This document shows, piece after piece, positions 8,918 through 16,782 of a stretch of 64,000 bases of DNA (its first letter is position 1; every line of letters begins with the position of its first letter). The position numbers and the translations under genes are program-made. The notes beneath the pieces are model-generated. The model ran no database searches. It was not told the DNA's origin and saw nothing but the letters and a program-made list of their open reading frames with translations. The DNA lies in contig NZ_BMZO01000002.1 of assembly GCF_014652835.1 (NCBI RefSeq), positions 124,001 through 188,000 on the forward strand. The letters are read 5' to 3'. Source of the stretch: Limoniibacter endophyticus. Its GTDB lineage: Bacteria > Pseudomonadota > Alphaproteobacteria > Rhizobiales > Rhizobiaceae.

Positions 8918-9550
8918 TCAGAGCTTGGCCGCGTCGCGGGCCAGCTGCGTAATCGCCTCCCAGTCCTTGGCAGCAACCAGCTTGTCAGGGGCAACCCAGG
9001 ACCCGCCGACACAGACGACGTTCGGTAAAGACAGGTAGCTCGAAGCATTGGCGAGACTGACGCCACCGGTGGGGCAAAAGGAGATACCCGCGAAGGGCGA
9101 GGCGAGCGACTTGATGAAATCGGCGCCACCGGCTTGCTCCGCGGGAAAGAATTTCAGGAAGTCGAGACCTGCCTCGCGCGCCAACATGATTTCGCCCGGC
9201 GTGATCGCGCCCGGAAGCAGAGGCACGTCGTTGCCTTCAGCAGCCTTGAGGAGGGAAACGGTGACGCCGGGGCTCACGATGAATTTCGAACCCGCGCTGA
9301 CAGCTTCGTCGAATTGCGACGGGGACAGGATCGTTCCGGCGCCTACGACGGCTTCCGGCACCTCGGCCGCAATCTTGCGGATGCAGTCCAGCGCGGCCTT
9401 CGTGCGCAGAGTTACTTCGATCAGTGGCAAGCCGCCGCTCGCCAGAGCGCGTGCCAGAGGCACGGCGTTTTCCAGGTCGTCGATCTTGATGACCGGCACG
9501 ACCTTTTGCTGGCCGAGCAGAGATTTCATGCGGGCAGATCCGGATGTCAT
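8918..9550 (-). CDS. eda: 2-dehydro-3-deoxy-phosphogluconate (KDPG) aldolase
   Basis: A 210-residue class I aldolase that splits KDPG into pyruvate and glyceraldehyde 3-phosphate in the Entner-Doudoroff pathway. Key residues are in their usual places: E45 in EVTLRT, the GAGT loop (70-73), and the Schiff-base lysine K133 in DFLKFFPAE, the same number as in E. coli Eda. The ATG at 9550 is preceded by AGGAA; a second ATG seven codons in (9529) is also possible. It is not linked to edd here. The neighbouring dacA and muramidase genes are functionally unrelated. Confidence 0.9.
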   Translation of the reverse strand: MTSGSARMKSLLGQQKVVPVIKIDDLENAVPLARALASGGLPLIEVTLRTKAALDCIRKIAAEVPEAVVGAGTILSPSQFDEAVSAGSKFIVSPGVTVSLLKAAEGNDVPLLPGAITPGEIMLAREAGLDFLKFFPAEQAGGADFIKSLASPFAGISFCPTGGVSLANASSYLSLPNVVCVGGSWVAPDKLVAAKDWEAITQLARDAAKL

Positions 9551-9616
9551 GCGTCGTTTTTCCTGTTCCTGATGCTGATTTTAATGAACTAGCAGATCAT
9601 AACGACATCCCCAAGT

Positions 9617-10222
9617 CTATCGCGGGGCTCCTGTTGCGCGCTTCGCAAATCGCTCATGCGCGCGGGCCAGACGCAGATGGTAACTGTTCTTGCGATAGGC
9701 CGGACCGTTATAGGCGCGCGCAAAACCTTCCCAGTCGCGCCGTAAAAGCACCTTGTCCAGGTCATTGAAGGACAGGAAGCGCAGCATCAATCGCATCTGT
9801 CCTTCGAAGTTCTCGCATGCCTGATCCCGCAATTCCTGCACGCTGACAAAGCCAAGAACCTTCCAGTGAAATCCCATAACCTGTCCAACTCCCCAGGAGG
9901 TGGCGCTCAGCGCCGCAGTCTCGTTAAGGGCGCAGGCGCGTGCCAGCATACGCCAGCGGTCTTTCTGCTCCCTCGGATTGCGGATTGCGCCCGGACGGCT
10001 GGCGCTGAGGAACGCCGCGCGCGCAACCTGGCGATCTTCTGGTGCCAGCAGCCGGTCGAACCAATGCCCTTCGAAACGGATCAGCGGCTTCTTTCCGCCG
10101 TCGACCAATACATGTGTGCGGCCGCCGCTTTCTATGTCGATGATCGCGCGAAGCGTCTGCGCCTCATAGCCATATTCCGCTGCCAGCGTCTCGACCATTG
10201 CGATTTCTTCTTGAGTGAGCAT
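9617..10222 (-). CDS. N-acetylmuramidase domain protein (DUF3380), endolysin-like
   Basis: A 201-residue protein that looks like a stand-alone DUF3380 (N-acetylmuramidase) domain, the fold used by some phage endolysins. Visible features are IIDIESGG with the likely catalytic Glu near residue 31, RFEGHWF, SATSWGVGQVMGFH and FARAYNGPAY. There is no signal peptide, peptidoglycan-binding repeat or transmembrane segment, so export would need a holin or another route. No phage genes surround it. The start at 10222 has a good site (GGAGACAGGAA just upstream). It could be a domesticated phage lysin or a cell-wall enzyme; substrate specificity is inferred from family only. Confidence 0.75.
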   Translation of the reverse strand: MLTQEEIAMVETLAAEYGYEAQTLRAIIDIESGGRTHVLVDGGKKPLIRFEGHWFDRLLAPEDRQVARAAFLSASRPGAIRNPREQKDRWRMLARACALNETAALSATSWGVGQVMGFHWKVLGFVSVQELRDQACENFEGQMRLMLRFLSFNDLDKVLLRRDWEGFARAYNGPAYRKNSYHLRLARAHERFAKRATGAPR

Positions 10223-10382
10223 TTCCTGTCTCCGTTATGATGGAGACATTGTCGCCGGAGGCTGAAAGGCGTGGATGAAATTCGTTCATGCGGAGACGCA
10301 AGGCGGGCCTGCCGAGGGATGAAAAACGCCTATTTCCGGGAAGCCTTGCGAAAAACAGAATTCGGGATTACACGCATGCGCC

Positions 10383-11309
10383 ATGAACCAGTCCACGTCA
10401 AACGCCGATTTTCTCGTCGCCGCGCTCTATCGTTTTGCGGGTTTTTCCCGCTTTTCCGAGTTGCGCGAACCTCTTGCCGCCTTCTGTGAAGAAAAAGGTA
10501 TCAAGGGCACGCTTCTGCTTGCGCACGAGGGGATCAACGGCACTGTGGCGGGTGCGGATGCGGCCATTCACGCGCTGGTCGACTGGTTGAATGCCGTGCC
10601 GGAGCTGAGCGGGATAGAGGTCAAGTATAGTCGCGCCGAGCTCATGCCTTTCTATCGGATGAAGGTGCGGCTCAAGAAAGAGATCGTCACGATGGGTGTC
10701 GAAGATATCGATCCAAGCAAGGACGTTGGCACCTACGTCGAAGCGCGTGACTGGAATGCGCTGCTTGCAGACCCCGATACGGTGGTGATCGACACCCGTA
10801 ACGACTACGAAGTCGCCATAGGCACCTTCAAGAACGCCCTCAATCCAGACACTGAAACCTTCCGCGAGTTTCCCGACTGGGCAAAGGCGCGCAAGGAGGA
10901 TTTCGAAGGCAAGAAGCTCGCCATGTTCTGTACGGGCGGAATTCGTTGCGAGAAGGCAACCGCTTTCATGCACAGGCTGGGGCTGAAAGAGGTGTATCAT
11001 CTGAAGGGCGGCATCCTGAAATATCTTGAAGATGTGCCGCAGGAAGAAAGTTTGTGGCAGGGCGAGTGCTTCGTGTTTGACGAACGCGTCTCGCTCAAGC
11101 ACGGCCTTGAGACAGGGGAGGCTACGCTCTGTCGTGCCTGCCGCCATCCACTGATGCCGGAGGAGAAGCTGTCGGCCCTCTTCGTGGAGGGCATATCATG
11201 CCCGCATTGCCATGATGAGCGTTCGGAAGAGGATCGCAGGCGTTTCGCAGAGCGCCAGAAGCAGGTAGAGCTCGCCGAAAAAGCCGGCAAGGCCCATATT
11301 GGCAGCTAA
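10383..11309 (+). CDS. trhO: tRNA uridine(34) hydroxylase, rhodanese-domain protein (TrhO/YceA, UPF0176)
   Basis: A 308-residue cytoplasmic enzyme of the UPF0176 family, which hydroxylates U34 of certain tRNAs as a first step to 5-methoxy- or 5-carboxymethoxyuridine. The N-terminal acylphosphatase-like domain is followed by a rhodanese domain (about residues 125-220) with the catalytic cysteine in [13 protein letters not shown]-terminal zinc-type module shows paired cysteines (LCRACRHP and ISCPHCHDE). The ribosome binding site at 10383 is weak, but the N-terminus matches the family. It appears monocistronic. Confidence 0.88.
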   Translation: MNQSTSNADFLVAALYRFAGFSRFSELREPLAAFCEEKGIKGTLLLAHEGINGTVAGADAAIHALVDWLNAVPELSGIEVKYSRAELMPFYRMKVRLKKEIVTMGVEDIDPSKDVGTYVEARDWNALLADPDTVVIDTRNDYEVAIGTFKNALNPDTETFREFPDWAKARKEDFEGKKLAMFCTGGIRCEKATAFMHRLGLKEVYHLKGGILKYLEDVPQEESLWQGECFVFDERVSLKHGLETGEATLCRACRHPLMPEEKLSALFVEGISCPHCHDERSEEDRRRFAERQKQVELAEKAGKAHIGS

Positions 11310-11469
11310 GCCAAGCTCCAGAAAAAGCGAACAGGTTTCAGCCCCGAAGCAGTATCTCATTTGCTTTCCTTGAAAGCGGCGTCCGCGAGGGTCATCTAAA
11401 TGTCGCTTTCAACTGGTTCAAACGTGTCGGATTTTCCGGCTCGTAGAGCCTTCTAACCTGGAGATGCGG

Positions 11470-12186
11470 ATGTTCGATCCTAAAAAGCTGCTCGGTGATT
11501 TTCTCGGTTCAAAGGTGCCCGGAATGCAGGGATCCGTTGGATCGAAAGCGGGGGATTTGACACAGCTGGCAAGGAATAATCCGTTGGCGACAGGTGCGAT
11601 CGCTGCTGTATTACTGGGCACTAAAACGGGGCGTTCGCTGGGTGGGTCGGCGCTGAAACTGGGTGGTCTGGCCGCCGTTGCCGGTTTGGCTTACAAGGCC
11701 TACCAGCATTATCAGGCGGGCGAGAGACCGCAGACGCAGCCTAATCCGGCACAGGCTGAGCCTGAGCTTCTGCCGCCGCCAGCTGATACAAGTTTTCATC
11801 CGTCCATGGCCCCACAGGGCGAGGATGAATTTGCACTTTCTCTCGTGCGCGTGATGATTGCTGCTGCTAATGCTGATGGTCATATCGACGATGCAGAACG
11901 GGTGCATATCATGGGCAAGCTCGATGCGTCGGGCGTGGATGCAGAAGACAAGCAATTCATCGATGCAGAGATCGCCAAACCGCTCGATATCCATCAACTC
12001 GCGGCACAGGCTCAGACGGATGCGCAGAAAGTCGAGATTTACACTGCTGCCCGCCTGACAATCGACCCGGACGCACGCGCCGAACGCCGCTTTCTCGACG
12101 AATTGGCAACAGCGCTTAATCTTCCGGATGCGCTGACCGATCATGTCGATACGGCAGTAAAAGAACAACAAGAGATTGCTGTATAA
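11470..12186 (+). CDS. DUF533 / YebE-like protein with TerB-like C-terminal domain
   Basis: A 238-residue protein of the DUF533 family. The N-terminal part is Gly/Ala-rich and hydrophobic (TGAIAAVLLGTK, LGGLAAVAGLAYKAY), probably membrane-associated. A Pro-rich linker follows at about residues 90-115. The C-terminal half is helical and TerB-like (VRVMIAAANADGHIDDAER). The family function is unknown; the E. coli relative YebE is an inner-membrane protein of envelope-stress regulons. I prefer ATG 11470 over 11464 because GGAG at 11460-11463 is 6 nt before it. It is transcribed alone, with a terminator 140 bp downstream. Confidence 0.75.
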   Translation: MFDPKKLLGDFLGSKVPGMQGSVGSKAGDLTQLARNNPLATGAIAAVLLGTKTGRSLGGSALKLGGLAAVAGLAYKAYQHYQAGERPQTQPNPAQAEPELLPPPADTSFHPSMAPQGEDEFALSLVRVMIAAANADGHIDDAERVHIMGKLDASGVDAEDKQFIDAEIAKPLDIHQLAAQAQTDAQKVEIYTAARLTIDPDARAERRFLDELATALNLPDALTDHVDTAVKEQQEIAV

Positions 12187-12324
12187 ATAAAATATAAGAA
12201 CATTTTATTCTATGCACAATTCGATTTTATTCTGAGATGAAAAGTAACGACGAGTTAATCTGGCAATAGTACATTGGTGTTTCGAATCAGCTCTTCTCCT
12301 CCCAAGCGGATTCGACCCCTGACT

Positions 12325-12356
12325 TGAGCGGCCCCCTAAAGGCCGCTCATTTTTTA
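12325..12356 (+). terminator. intrinsic terminator
   Basis: A 9-bp perfect stem (TGAGCGGCC at 12325-12333 with GGCCGCTCA at 12341-12349) is followed by TTTTTT. It lies 140 bp after the DUF533 stop, so a small untranslated RNA ending here cannot be excluded. Confidence 0.8.
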
Positions 12357-12450
12357 TGCCGATTGCGCTAATCTTTTGGTCCAATACAGTTGATGCATTC
12401 TCATTTCACCTCGCTCAGTCATACAAGGAGGCGAACGACTGGAGGAACGA

Positions 12451-13134
12451 ATGGCATCGCTTGAGGATAAGATTTTCGGGAAACCGCAGCGTCTGGTGCT
12501 GGCAGGACATTACGTGCGGCTCGAGCCGCTTGCTGCCCAGCATGGGGACGATCTCTTTGCCGCTTCGAGTGTCGCGGATGCGTCGGAGCGTTTTCGCTGG
12601 CTTTTCGAGGCAGCTTCAGATGACCGTGCGGTTTTCGACAAGTGGTTTGGCGGTGCGCTTGAATCCGTCGATCCTCTGTTCTTCGCCATTGTCGATGAGA
12701 AAAGCGGCAAGGCGCTGGGGCGTCAGGCGATCATGCGTATCGATGCCAAGAACGGCGTAGGTGAGATCGGCAATATCTACTGGGGGCCAGACCTGTCGCG
12801 CACGCGAGGCGCGACCGAGGCGCTTTATCTGACGGCACGCTATCTGTTCGATGACCTTGGCTACCGGCGCTTCGAGTGGAAGTGCAATAATCGCAACGAA
12901 CCGTCCAAGCGCGCTGCGCAGCGTTTCGGTTTCACCTTCGAGGGCCTGTTCCGCCAACATCTGATAGTCAAGGGAGAGAATCGCGACACAGCCTGGTTCT
13001 CGATCATCGATAGCGAGTGGCCGGCGTTGAAGCAGGCCTATGAGGCATGGCTTTCTCCTGCCAATTTCGATGCAGAGGGAAAGCAGATTACGCGCCTGGA
13101 GGACTTGCGAAAGAAATTTCTCCAGTCAGAATAG
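12451..13134 (+). CDS. GNAT family N-acetyltransferase (RimJ/RimL type)
   Basis: A 227-residue acetyltransferase of the RimJ/RimL-like GNAT group. The acetyl-CoA-binding region lies at about residues 105-160 (GNIYWGPDLSRTRGATEALYL begins it), followed by RRFEWKCNNRNEPSKRAAQRFGF, typical of this group. Members acetylate ribosomal-protein N-termini, amino acids or drugs; the substrate cannot be told here. A good start context (ACTGGAGGAACGA) precedes the ATG at 12451. A short membrane-protein gene follows 38 bp downstream and may be co-transcribed. Confidence 0.82.
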   Translation: MASLEDKIFGKPQRLVLAGHYVRLEPLAAQHGDDLFAASSVADASERFRWLFEAASDDRAVFDKWFGGALESVDPLFFAIVDEKSGKALGRQAIMRIDAKNGVGEIGNIYWGPDLSRTRGATEALYLTARYLFDDLGYRRFEWKCNNRNEPSKRAAQRFGFTFEGLFRQHLIVKGENRDTAWFSIIDSEWPALKQAYEAWLSPANFDAEGKQITRLEDLRKKFLQSE

Positions 13135-13172
13135 ACGGTGCAGCTATCTGGAGCTGCGGGAGGGATGCTGGC

Positions 13173-13361
13173 ATGGATGAGAACAGCCGGAAAAGCGTGC
13201 TAGGCGCCGCCGTCGTTCTGGGCGGTTTCGGGAGCGTAGCCTATTTCCTGCCATCAATCATTCTGGGGCTTGGCGATGTGTCGCCCTTTCTCGGTGGCGC
13301 CGTTGCTCTTATCTTCGTCGCGGCCTTCTTTGGTATCTTCTGGCTGCGGGGGCGATACTAG
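13173..13361 (+). CDS. small two-helix membrane protein, unknown function
   Basis: A 62-residue protein. After a polar N-terminus (MDENSRKSV) there are two hydrophobic stretches (about residues 10-31 and 38-56) and a basic end (WLRGRY), which suggests a two-pass inner-membrane protein. GGGAGG about 9 nt before the ATG at 13173 supports the start and argues the ORF is real. It lies 38 bp behind the acetyltransferase gene and converges with the NicO gene only 3 bp away, with no room for a terminator. I do not recognise the family. Confidence 0.6.
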   Translation: MDENSRKSVLGAAVVLGGFGSVAYFLPSIILGLGDVSPFLGGAVALIFVAAFFGIFWLRGRY

Positions 13362-13364
13362 GCT

Positions 13365-14447
13365 TCAGGCCGAAAGTGACGCGCTCAGAAGCAGCAAGCC
13401 AATAATCAGGACGAATGCAGCGCCGCCGATTTCGATTGTATGGTGGATCGCGGTGGAGATGTGGGGATTTGACGCTCGCGACAAGGCAAAACCTTTCACG
13501 CCGACGGCCATCATTGCCAGAGCTGCGACCGTGATGGCGGTGCCGAGCGACATGGCAAGCACCGAGAGCAGCCCACCGAGCCATAAGCCGTTCATGAAAG
13601 AAAAGGTCAGTACGATCAAGGCGCCGGAACAGGGTCGCAGGCCGACTGCCAGAAGCGCAGAGCCAGCTGCCCTCCAGTCCATCTTTTCGGAAGCGAATCG
13701 CGCGGGATCGATAGCATGTGCGACCCCGCAGGTAGTGCAGATCTCGCTCGCTTCACTTGTTGGCGCATCGCAGACAAAGCTGTTTGCCGAACGGGGAGTA
13801 TTGGCGCAGGCGCGAAGCTGTGTGGCGGGCTGAAACGCGACTGCTGCGGAAAGAGAATGCGGGGCAGGGCGTCTTACCTCCCTCGTCAACAGCCAGTGGC
13901 GTACGAGCGGCGTTATTTTCTTGTAGAGCAGCCAGGCTCCGAAAAGCGTCACCATAGCGTAGCTGCAAACCTCGACGGCCCACGTTGCCTGTGTCATTCC
14001 GATGGAGAGCTTACGCAGGAAGAGGAAAGCTGCGCCGACCAACAGAACTGCGGTAAGACCCTGCAAAATTGCGGATATCACCGAGAGCAGGATACCCCGG
14101 CGCAAGGCGATTTCATTGGCCAGCATGTAAGATGATATCACTGCCTTGCCGTGGCCAGGGCCAGCGGCGTGGAATATGCCGTAGACGAAGGAGAGGCCGA
14201 TCAGCGGCAGCAGCGCTGAATTGTCCTGACGCATCGCAGAGAGCGTCTGGCGCAGCATTCCGTAAAAGCTTTGCTGCTGCGTGTTGATCCAGTTGAGCAG
14301 CGGCGCGAACCAGCCGGTTGAAGGCAGCGTCGCTTCGTTGGAGCCGATGCCGAGCGAGCTCTGCGCATGCGCCATATGAGCGATTGCCGGAAGCATCATG
14401 GCAACTGCTATTAAAACCAGGAAACAGCGAATCGCGGCCGTCTTCAT
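13365..14447 (-). CDS. nickel/cobalt transporter, NicO/RcnA family
   Basis: A 360-residue membrane protein of the NicO family of Ni2+/Co2+ exporters. It begins with a signal-like hydrophobic segment and a periplasmic stretch. Helices carrying the family motif HAAGPGHGKAVISSY (about residues 93-107) come next, then more helices around a cytoplasmic loop (about 195-245) with a cysteine pair ICTTCG that may bind metal. A second conserved segment, GLRPCSGALIVLTFS, follows. Its start codon abuts the stop of the upstream DUF1007 gene, so the two are translationally coupled, a pairing common in rhizobia. Confidence 0.85.
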   Translation of the reverse strand: MKTAAIRCFLVLIAVAMMLPAIAHMAHAQSSLGIGSNEATLPSTGWFAPLLNWINTQQQSFYGMLRQTLSAMRQDNSALLPLIGLSFVYGIFHAAGPGHGKAVISSYMLANEIALRRGILLSVISAILQGLTAVLLVGAAFLFLRKLSIGMTQATWAVEVCSYAMVTLFGAWLLYKKITPLVRHWLLTREVRRPAPHSLSAAVAFQPATQLRACANTPRSANSFVCDAPTSEASEICTTCGVAHAIDPARFASEKMDWRAAGSALLAVGLRPCSGALIVLTFSFMNGLWLGGLLSVLAMSLGTAITVAALAMMAVGVKGFALSRASNPHISTAIHHTIEIGGAAFVLIIGLLLLSASLSA

Positions 14448-15098
14448 CTATTGCGTATCCTTGCAATCGAATTGGAACTTGGTGGCGAAAAGCTTCGACA
14501 GATCGTTGCCATTAGGATCGTTGAAAAACGCTTCCGTCAAGGAGCCCTGGTTCTGTGCGATAGCTTCATCCGGGTCCGGACGGACGACGGAGGTCGTGCA
14601 ACGCGAAGGGAGGTCCTTCACCGCCATATTCGCGTCTTCAACGAAGTCGATGGCCGTATAGAAGGTAGGGTCGTAGACACCAAATTGCATCGTACCCTTC
14701 AGCGGCAAGATGTCTTGCGGCATGGATTCATACATGATGATAAGCTGGCCGTCCTGATAGAGCGCCTTCAAATCGTCGGGCGGGGCCATCTTTATTTCTT
14801 TGCCATCAACCGTGACGAACTGGAAATAGTCGAAGTCGCCGATGGAATCGTAGATCACTTTGGAGACTTCCGCCATCTCCTCCGGATCCAGCACATTGTC
14901 GCCGTTCTTGTCGAATTCGAGTATCACCGTTGAAGAGAAGAGGTCATCGAAGCGCCACAGGTGACGCAGCGAGCGGACGTTTTCACCCTCGAGCATCACG
15001 TCGAGACGCGCCTCCGCGAAGACATGCGGATGCGCGAAGGCAGGAGCTGGCGCGATCAGCACGGCAAGAAGCGCGACAAGGCGAAGGGCATGTCTCAT
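14448..15098 (-). CDS. DUF1007 periplasmic protein, partner of the NicO transporter
   Basis: A 216-residue exported protein with a signal peptide ending PAFAHPHVF (about residues 1-22). The mature N-terminus begins with a His-Pro-His motif that could bind metal. An EF-hand-type loop is visible at residues 63-74 (DKNGDNVLDPEE, with acidic/polar residues at positions 1, 3, 5, 9 and 12). The family is routinely found next to NicO-type Ni/Co transporters, and here the gene directly abuts one. It probably delivers or senses metal in the periplasm; this is inferred from context, not demonstrated. Confidence 0.78.
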   Translation of the reverse strand: MRHALRLVALLAVLIAPAPAFAHPHVFAEARLDVMLEGENVRSLRHLWRFDDLFSSTVILEFDKNGDNVLDPEEMAEVSKVIYDSIGDFDYFQFVTVDGKEIKMAPPDDLKALYQDGQLIIMYESMPQDILPLKGTMQFGVYDPTFYTAIDFVEDANMAVKDLPSRCTTSVVRPDPDEAIAQNQGSLTEAFFNDPNGNDLSKLFATKFQFDCKDTQ

Positions 15099-15169
15099 GA
15101 CGAGGGAAATTCTCCCGAACGGTTCACTGCTTCATTTCCCATGATGGGGGCGAAATTGGGACGCTGCCC

Positions 15170-16087
15170 TCAAAGCCCCGGTGGACATTGCTCTATTGGC
15201 TTGTTCTTGAACCAGTGCGCAAGGTAATCGACGAAGGTGCGAATCTTGGCCGGTAGATAGCGGCGATGCGGATAAACTGCGTATATCGCCGCCTCAGATT
15301 GGATGAATTCATCGAGCACGCTAACCAGAACGCCACTCTTGATCGCCGGAAAGGCAATGAAATCGGGCAGGTAGACAAATCCCAGGCCGGCAATGGCCGC
15401 CGATCGCGCGGCAAGCGGACTGTTAACCTCGATCGGGCCTGAAACGTTGACGGAGATCGGATCACCGTTTTCGTTGATGAAGGGCCAGTTGCCGAGCGTG
15501 CGGGCATTCGTGTCGATGATGCAGGGACGACCGGCGAGATCGCGCGGTTGTCGGGGCATTCCCGCTTGCTCGATCAGAGCCGGAGAAGCGCAGAGAACGC
15601 TGGAAAAGGGCGCCAGCTTCTTCGCGATCATCGAAGAGTCCTGGAGCCGGCTCAGACGAATCGCCACGTCGAATCCCTCCTCGACCAGATCCACGAAGCG
15701 ATCGTCCAGCCGGATGTCGAGCACGATATCGGGATGGGCCAGGGCAAAATCGATAAGCGACTGGCCGATTGGCGCATCGGCGAAACTGCGCGAGGCGGAA
15801 ACCTTGATGCGTCCGCCAATGCCGCCCGAGGTATCGCGCACGGCTTCCTGCAAACTATCGACCTCGCGGATAATCTCGGAGGCGCGCGCATAATATGTAT
15901 GGCCTGCCTCCGTCAGAGAAAATTGTCTCGTCGTACGATTGAGGAGCAGGGCGCCCAATTCATCCTCCAGTTCACGCACATATTTGGAGAGCAGGGCCTT
16001 GGAACGTCCGATCTTGCGTGCGGCAGCGGAGAAGCCTTCCGCTTCGACGACGTCGATAAAGGCTCGCATGCGGGTGAGTGTGTCCAT
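15170..16087 (-). CDS. LysR family transcriptional regulator
   Basis: A 305-residue LysR-type regulator. The N-terminal winged helix-turn-helix spans about residues 1-60 (MDTLTRMRAFIDVVEAEGFS, then RSKALLSKYVRELEDELG). The effector-binding domain runs to the C-terminus. The sequence resembles the CrgA/AaeR-like subgroup. It lies 71 bp upstream of DUF1007-NicO on the same strand, so it could be co-transcribed with them; metal control by a LysR protein would be unusual and I do not claim it. Alternatively it acts on a distant target. ATG 16087 fits the family N-terminus. Confidence 0.85.
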   Translation of the reverse strand: MDTLTRMRAFIDVVEAEGFSAAARKIGRSKALLSKYVRELEDELGALLLNRTTRQFSLTEAGHTYYARASEIIREVDSLQEAVRDTSGGIGGRIKVSASRSFADAPIGQSLIDFALAHPDIVLDIRLDDRFVDLVEEGFDVAIRLSRLQDSSMIAKKLAPFSSVLCASPALIEQAGMPRQPRDLAGRPCIIDTNARTLGNWPFINENGDPISVNVSGPIEVNSPLAARSAAIAGLGFVYLPDFIAFPAIKSGVLVSVLDEFIQSEAAIYAVYPHRRYLPAKIRTFVDYLAHWFKNKPIEQCPPGL

Positions 16088-16380
16088 CGCAAGGTCTCCG
16101 TTCCGGGTCTTGGGGGCGCTGCGGCGGGCAGGACCGAATCATTACCGACACATTAGCGAGTGCAGCGCGGCAAGGCGATTAAATTGACCTGAACTCGCGT
16201 TCCATAAATAGGCCGAGAGCGTCATAAAATGGCGCAGAAATGACGCTGCCATGTCGCCGCCGTGACAGTGAGCAAGTTGCGCATTTTTTTTGCAGAATCC
16301 CGCAAAAACCTATTGATTCCGGTGAGCGTTTTTATTAAATCCCGGCTTGCCCAAAGTCGCACGTGCCTGTGGGTGTCCCC

Positions 16381-16470
16381 CGAGCTCCGGAATGGCGGAG
16401 AAATCGGGACGGTACCTGGGAGCTAACACGCCCAGTTGCTATATCGGCCAACCGACATAGCAAGGACATC
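16381..16470 (+). ncRNA. speF leader: structured 5' leader of ornithine decarboxylase, likely the speF RNA motif
   Basis: Three consecutive hairpins are visible: CTCCG/CGGAG (16385-16400), CTGGG/CCCAG (16416-16435), and a long one with TTGCTAT/ATAGCAA plus TCGG/CCGA around a CCAA loop (16436-16463). They lie about 320 bp upstream of the ornithine decarboxylase start, on the same strand. Alphaproteobacterial speF genes are known to carry a conserved leader (the speF motif), and position and gene match. I cannot check the covariance model, so the identity is an inference; the structure itself is seen. Confidence 0.6.
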
Positions 16471-16510
16471 TTGAAGCAACGACGGTGCGGGCCTTTCTAG
16501 TGTCTACCGG

Positions 16511-16709
16511 TTGTCCACAAACCGGGAATGCTGAAGAGGCACACCTTCATTGCCGTAGAGTGCGGTGGGAAATCCCCTCCAATATCTAGGCAGACAAAAG
16601 CGAACGCAGACCAGTTTCTGGCCTGGTTCAATCGCAACGCAGCATTGCATCCGCTTCGGTTTCTCCAACGGCCGTCTCGTGTGTTCTTGCAGCGTCATTG
16701 TCCACAAAC
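16511..16709 (+). repeat. pair of identical 12-mers TTGTCCACAAAC in the odc leader
   Basis: The 12-mer TTGTCCACAAAC occurs at 16511-16522 and again at 16698-16709. The first copy is inside a small hairpin (CCGGTT/AACCGG). The core TTGTCCACA resembles a DnaA-box variant. The rest of the interval between speF-like leader and start codon has no gene that I can support. Confidence 0.5.
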
Positions 16710-16782
16710 GGAACGTACGTGATGCATGCCTTGCACCGTGCGGCCGGCCTATTGCACGCTCTTGCGGCAGATGGAGACTATG

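Noticed and set aside
9617-10222. Possible prophage remnant around the endolysin-like gene
   Set aside because: Neighbours are housekeeping genes, and no integrase, holin or attachment-site repeat is visible.
13270-13833. 187-codon plus-strand ORF opposite the NicO gene
   Set aside because: Antisense to a well-supported membrane transporter with low-complexity translation.
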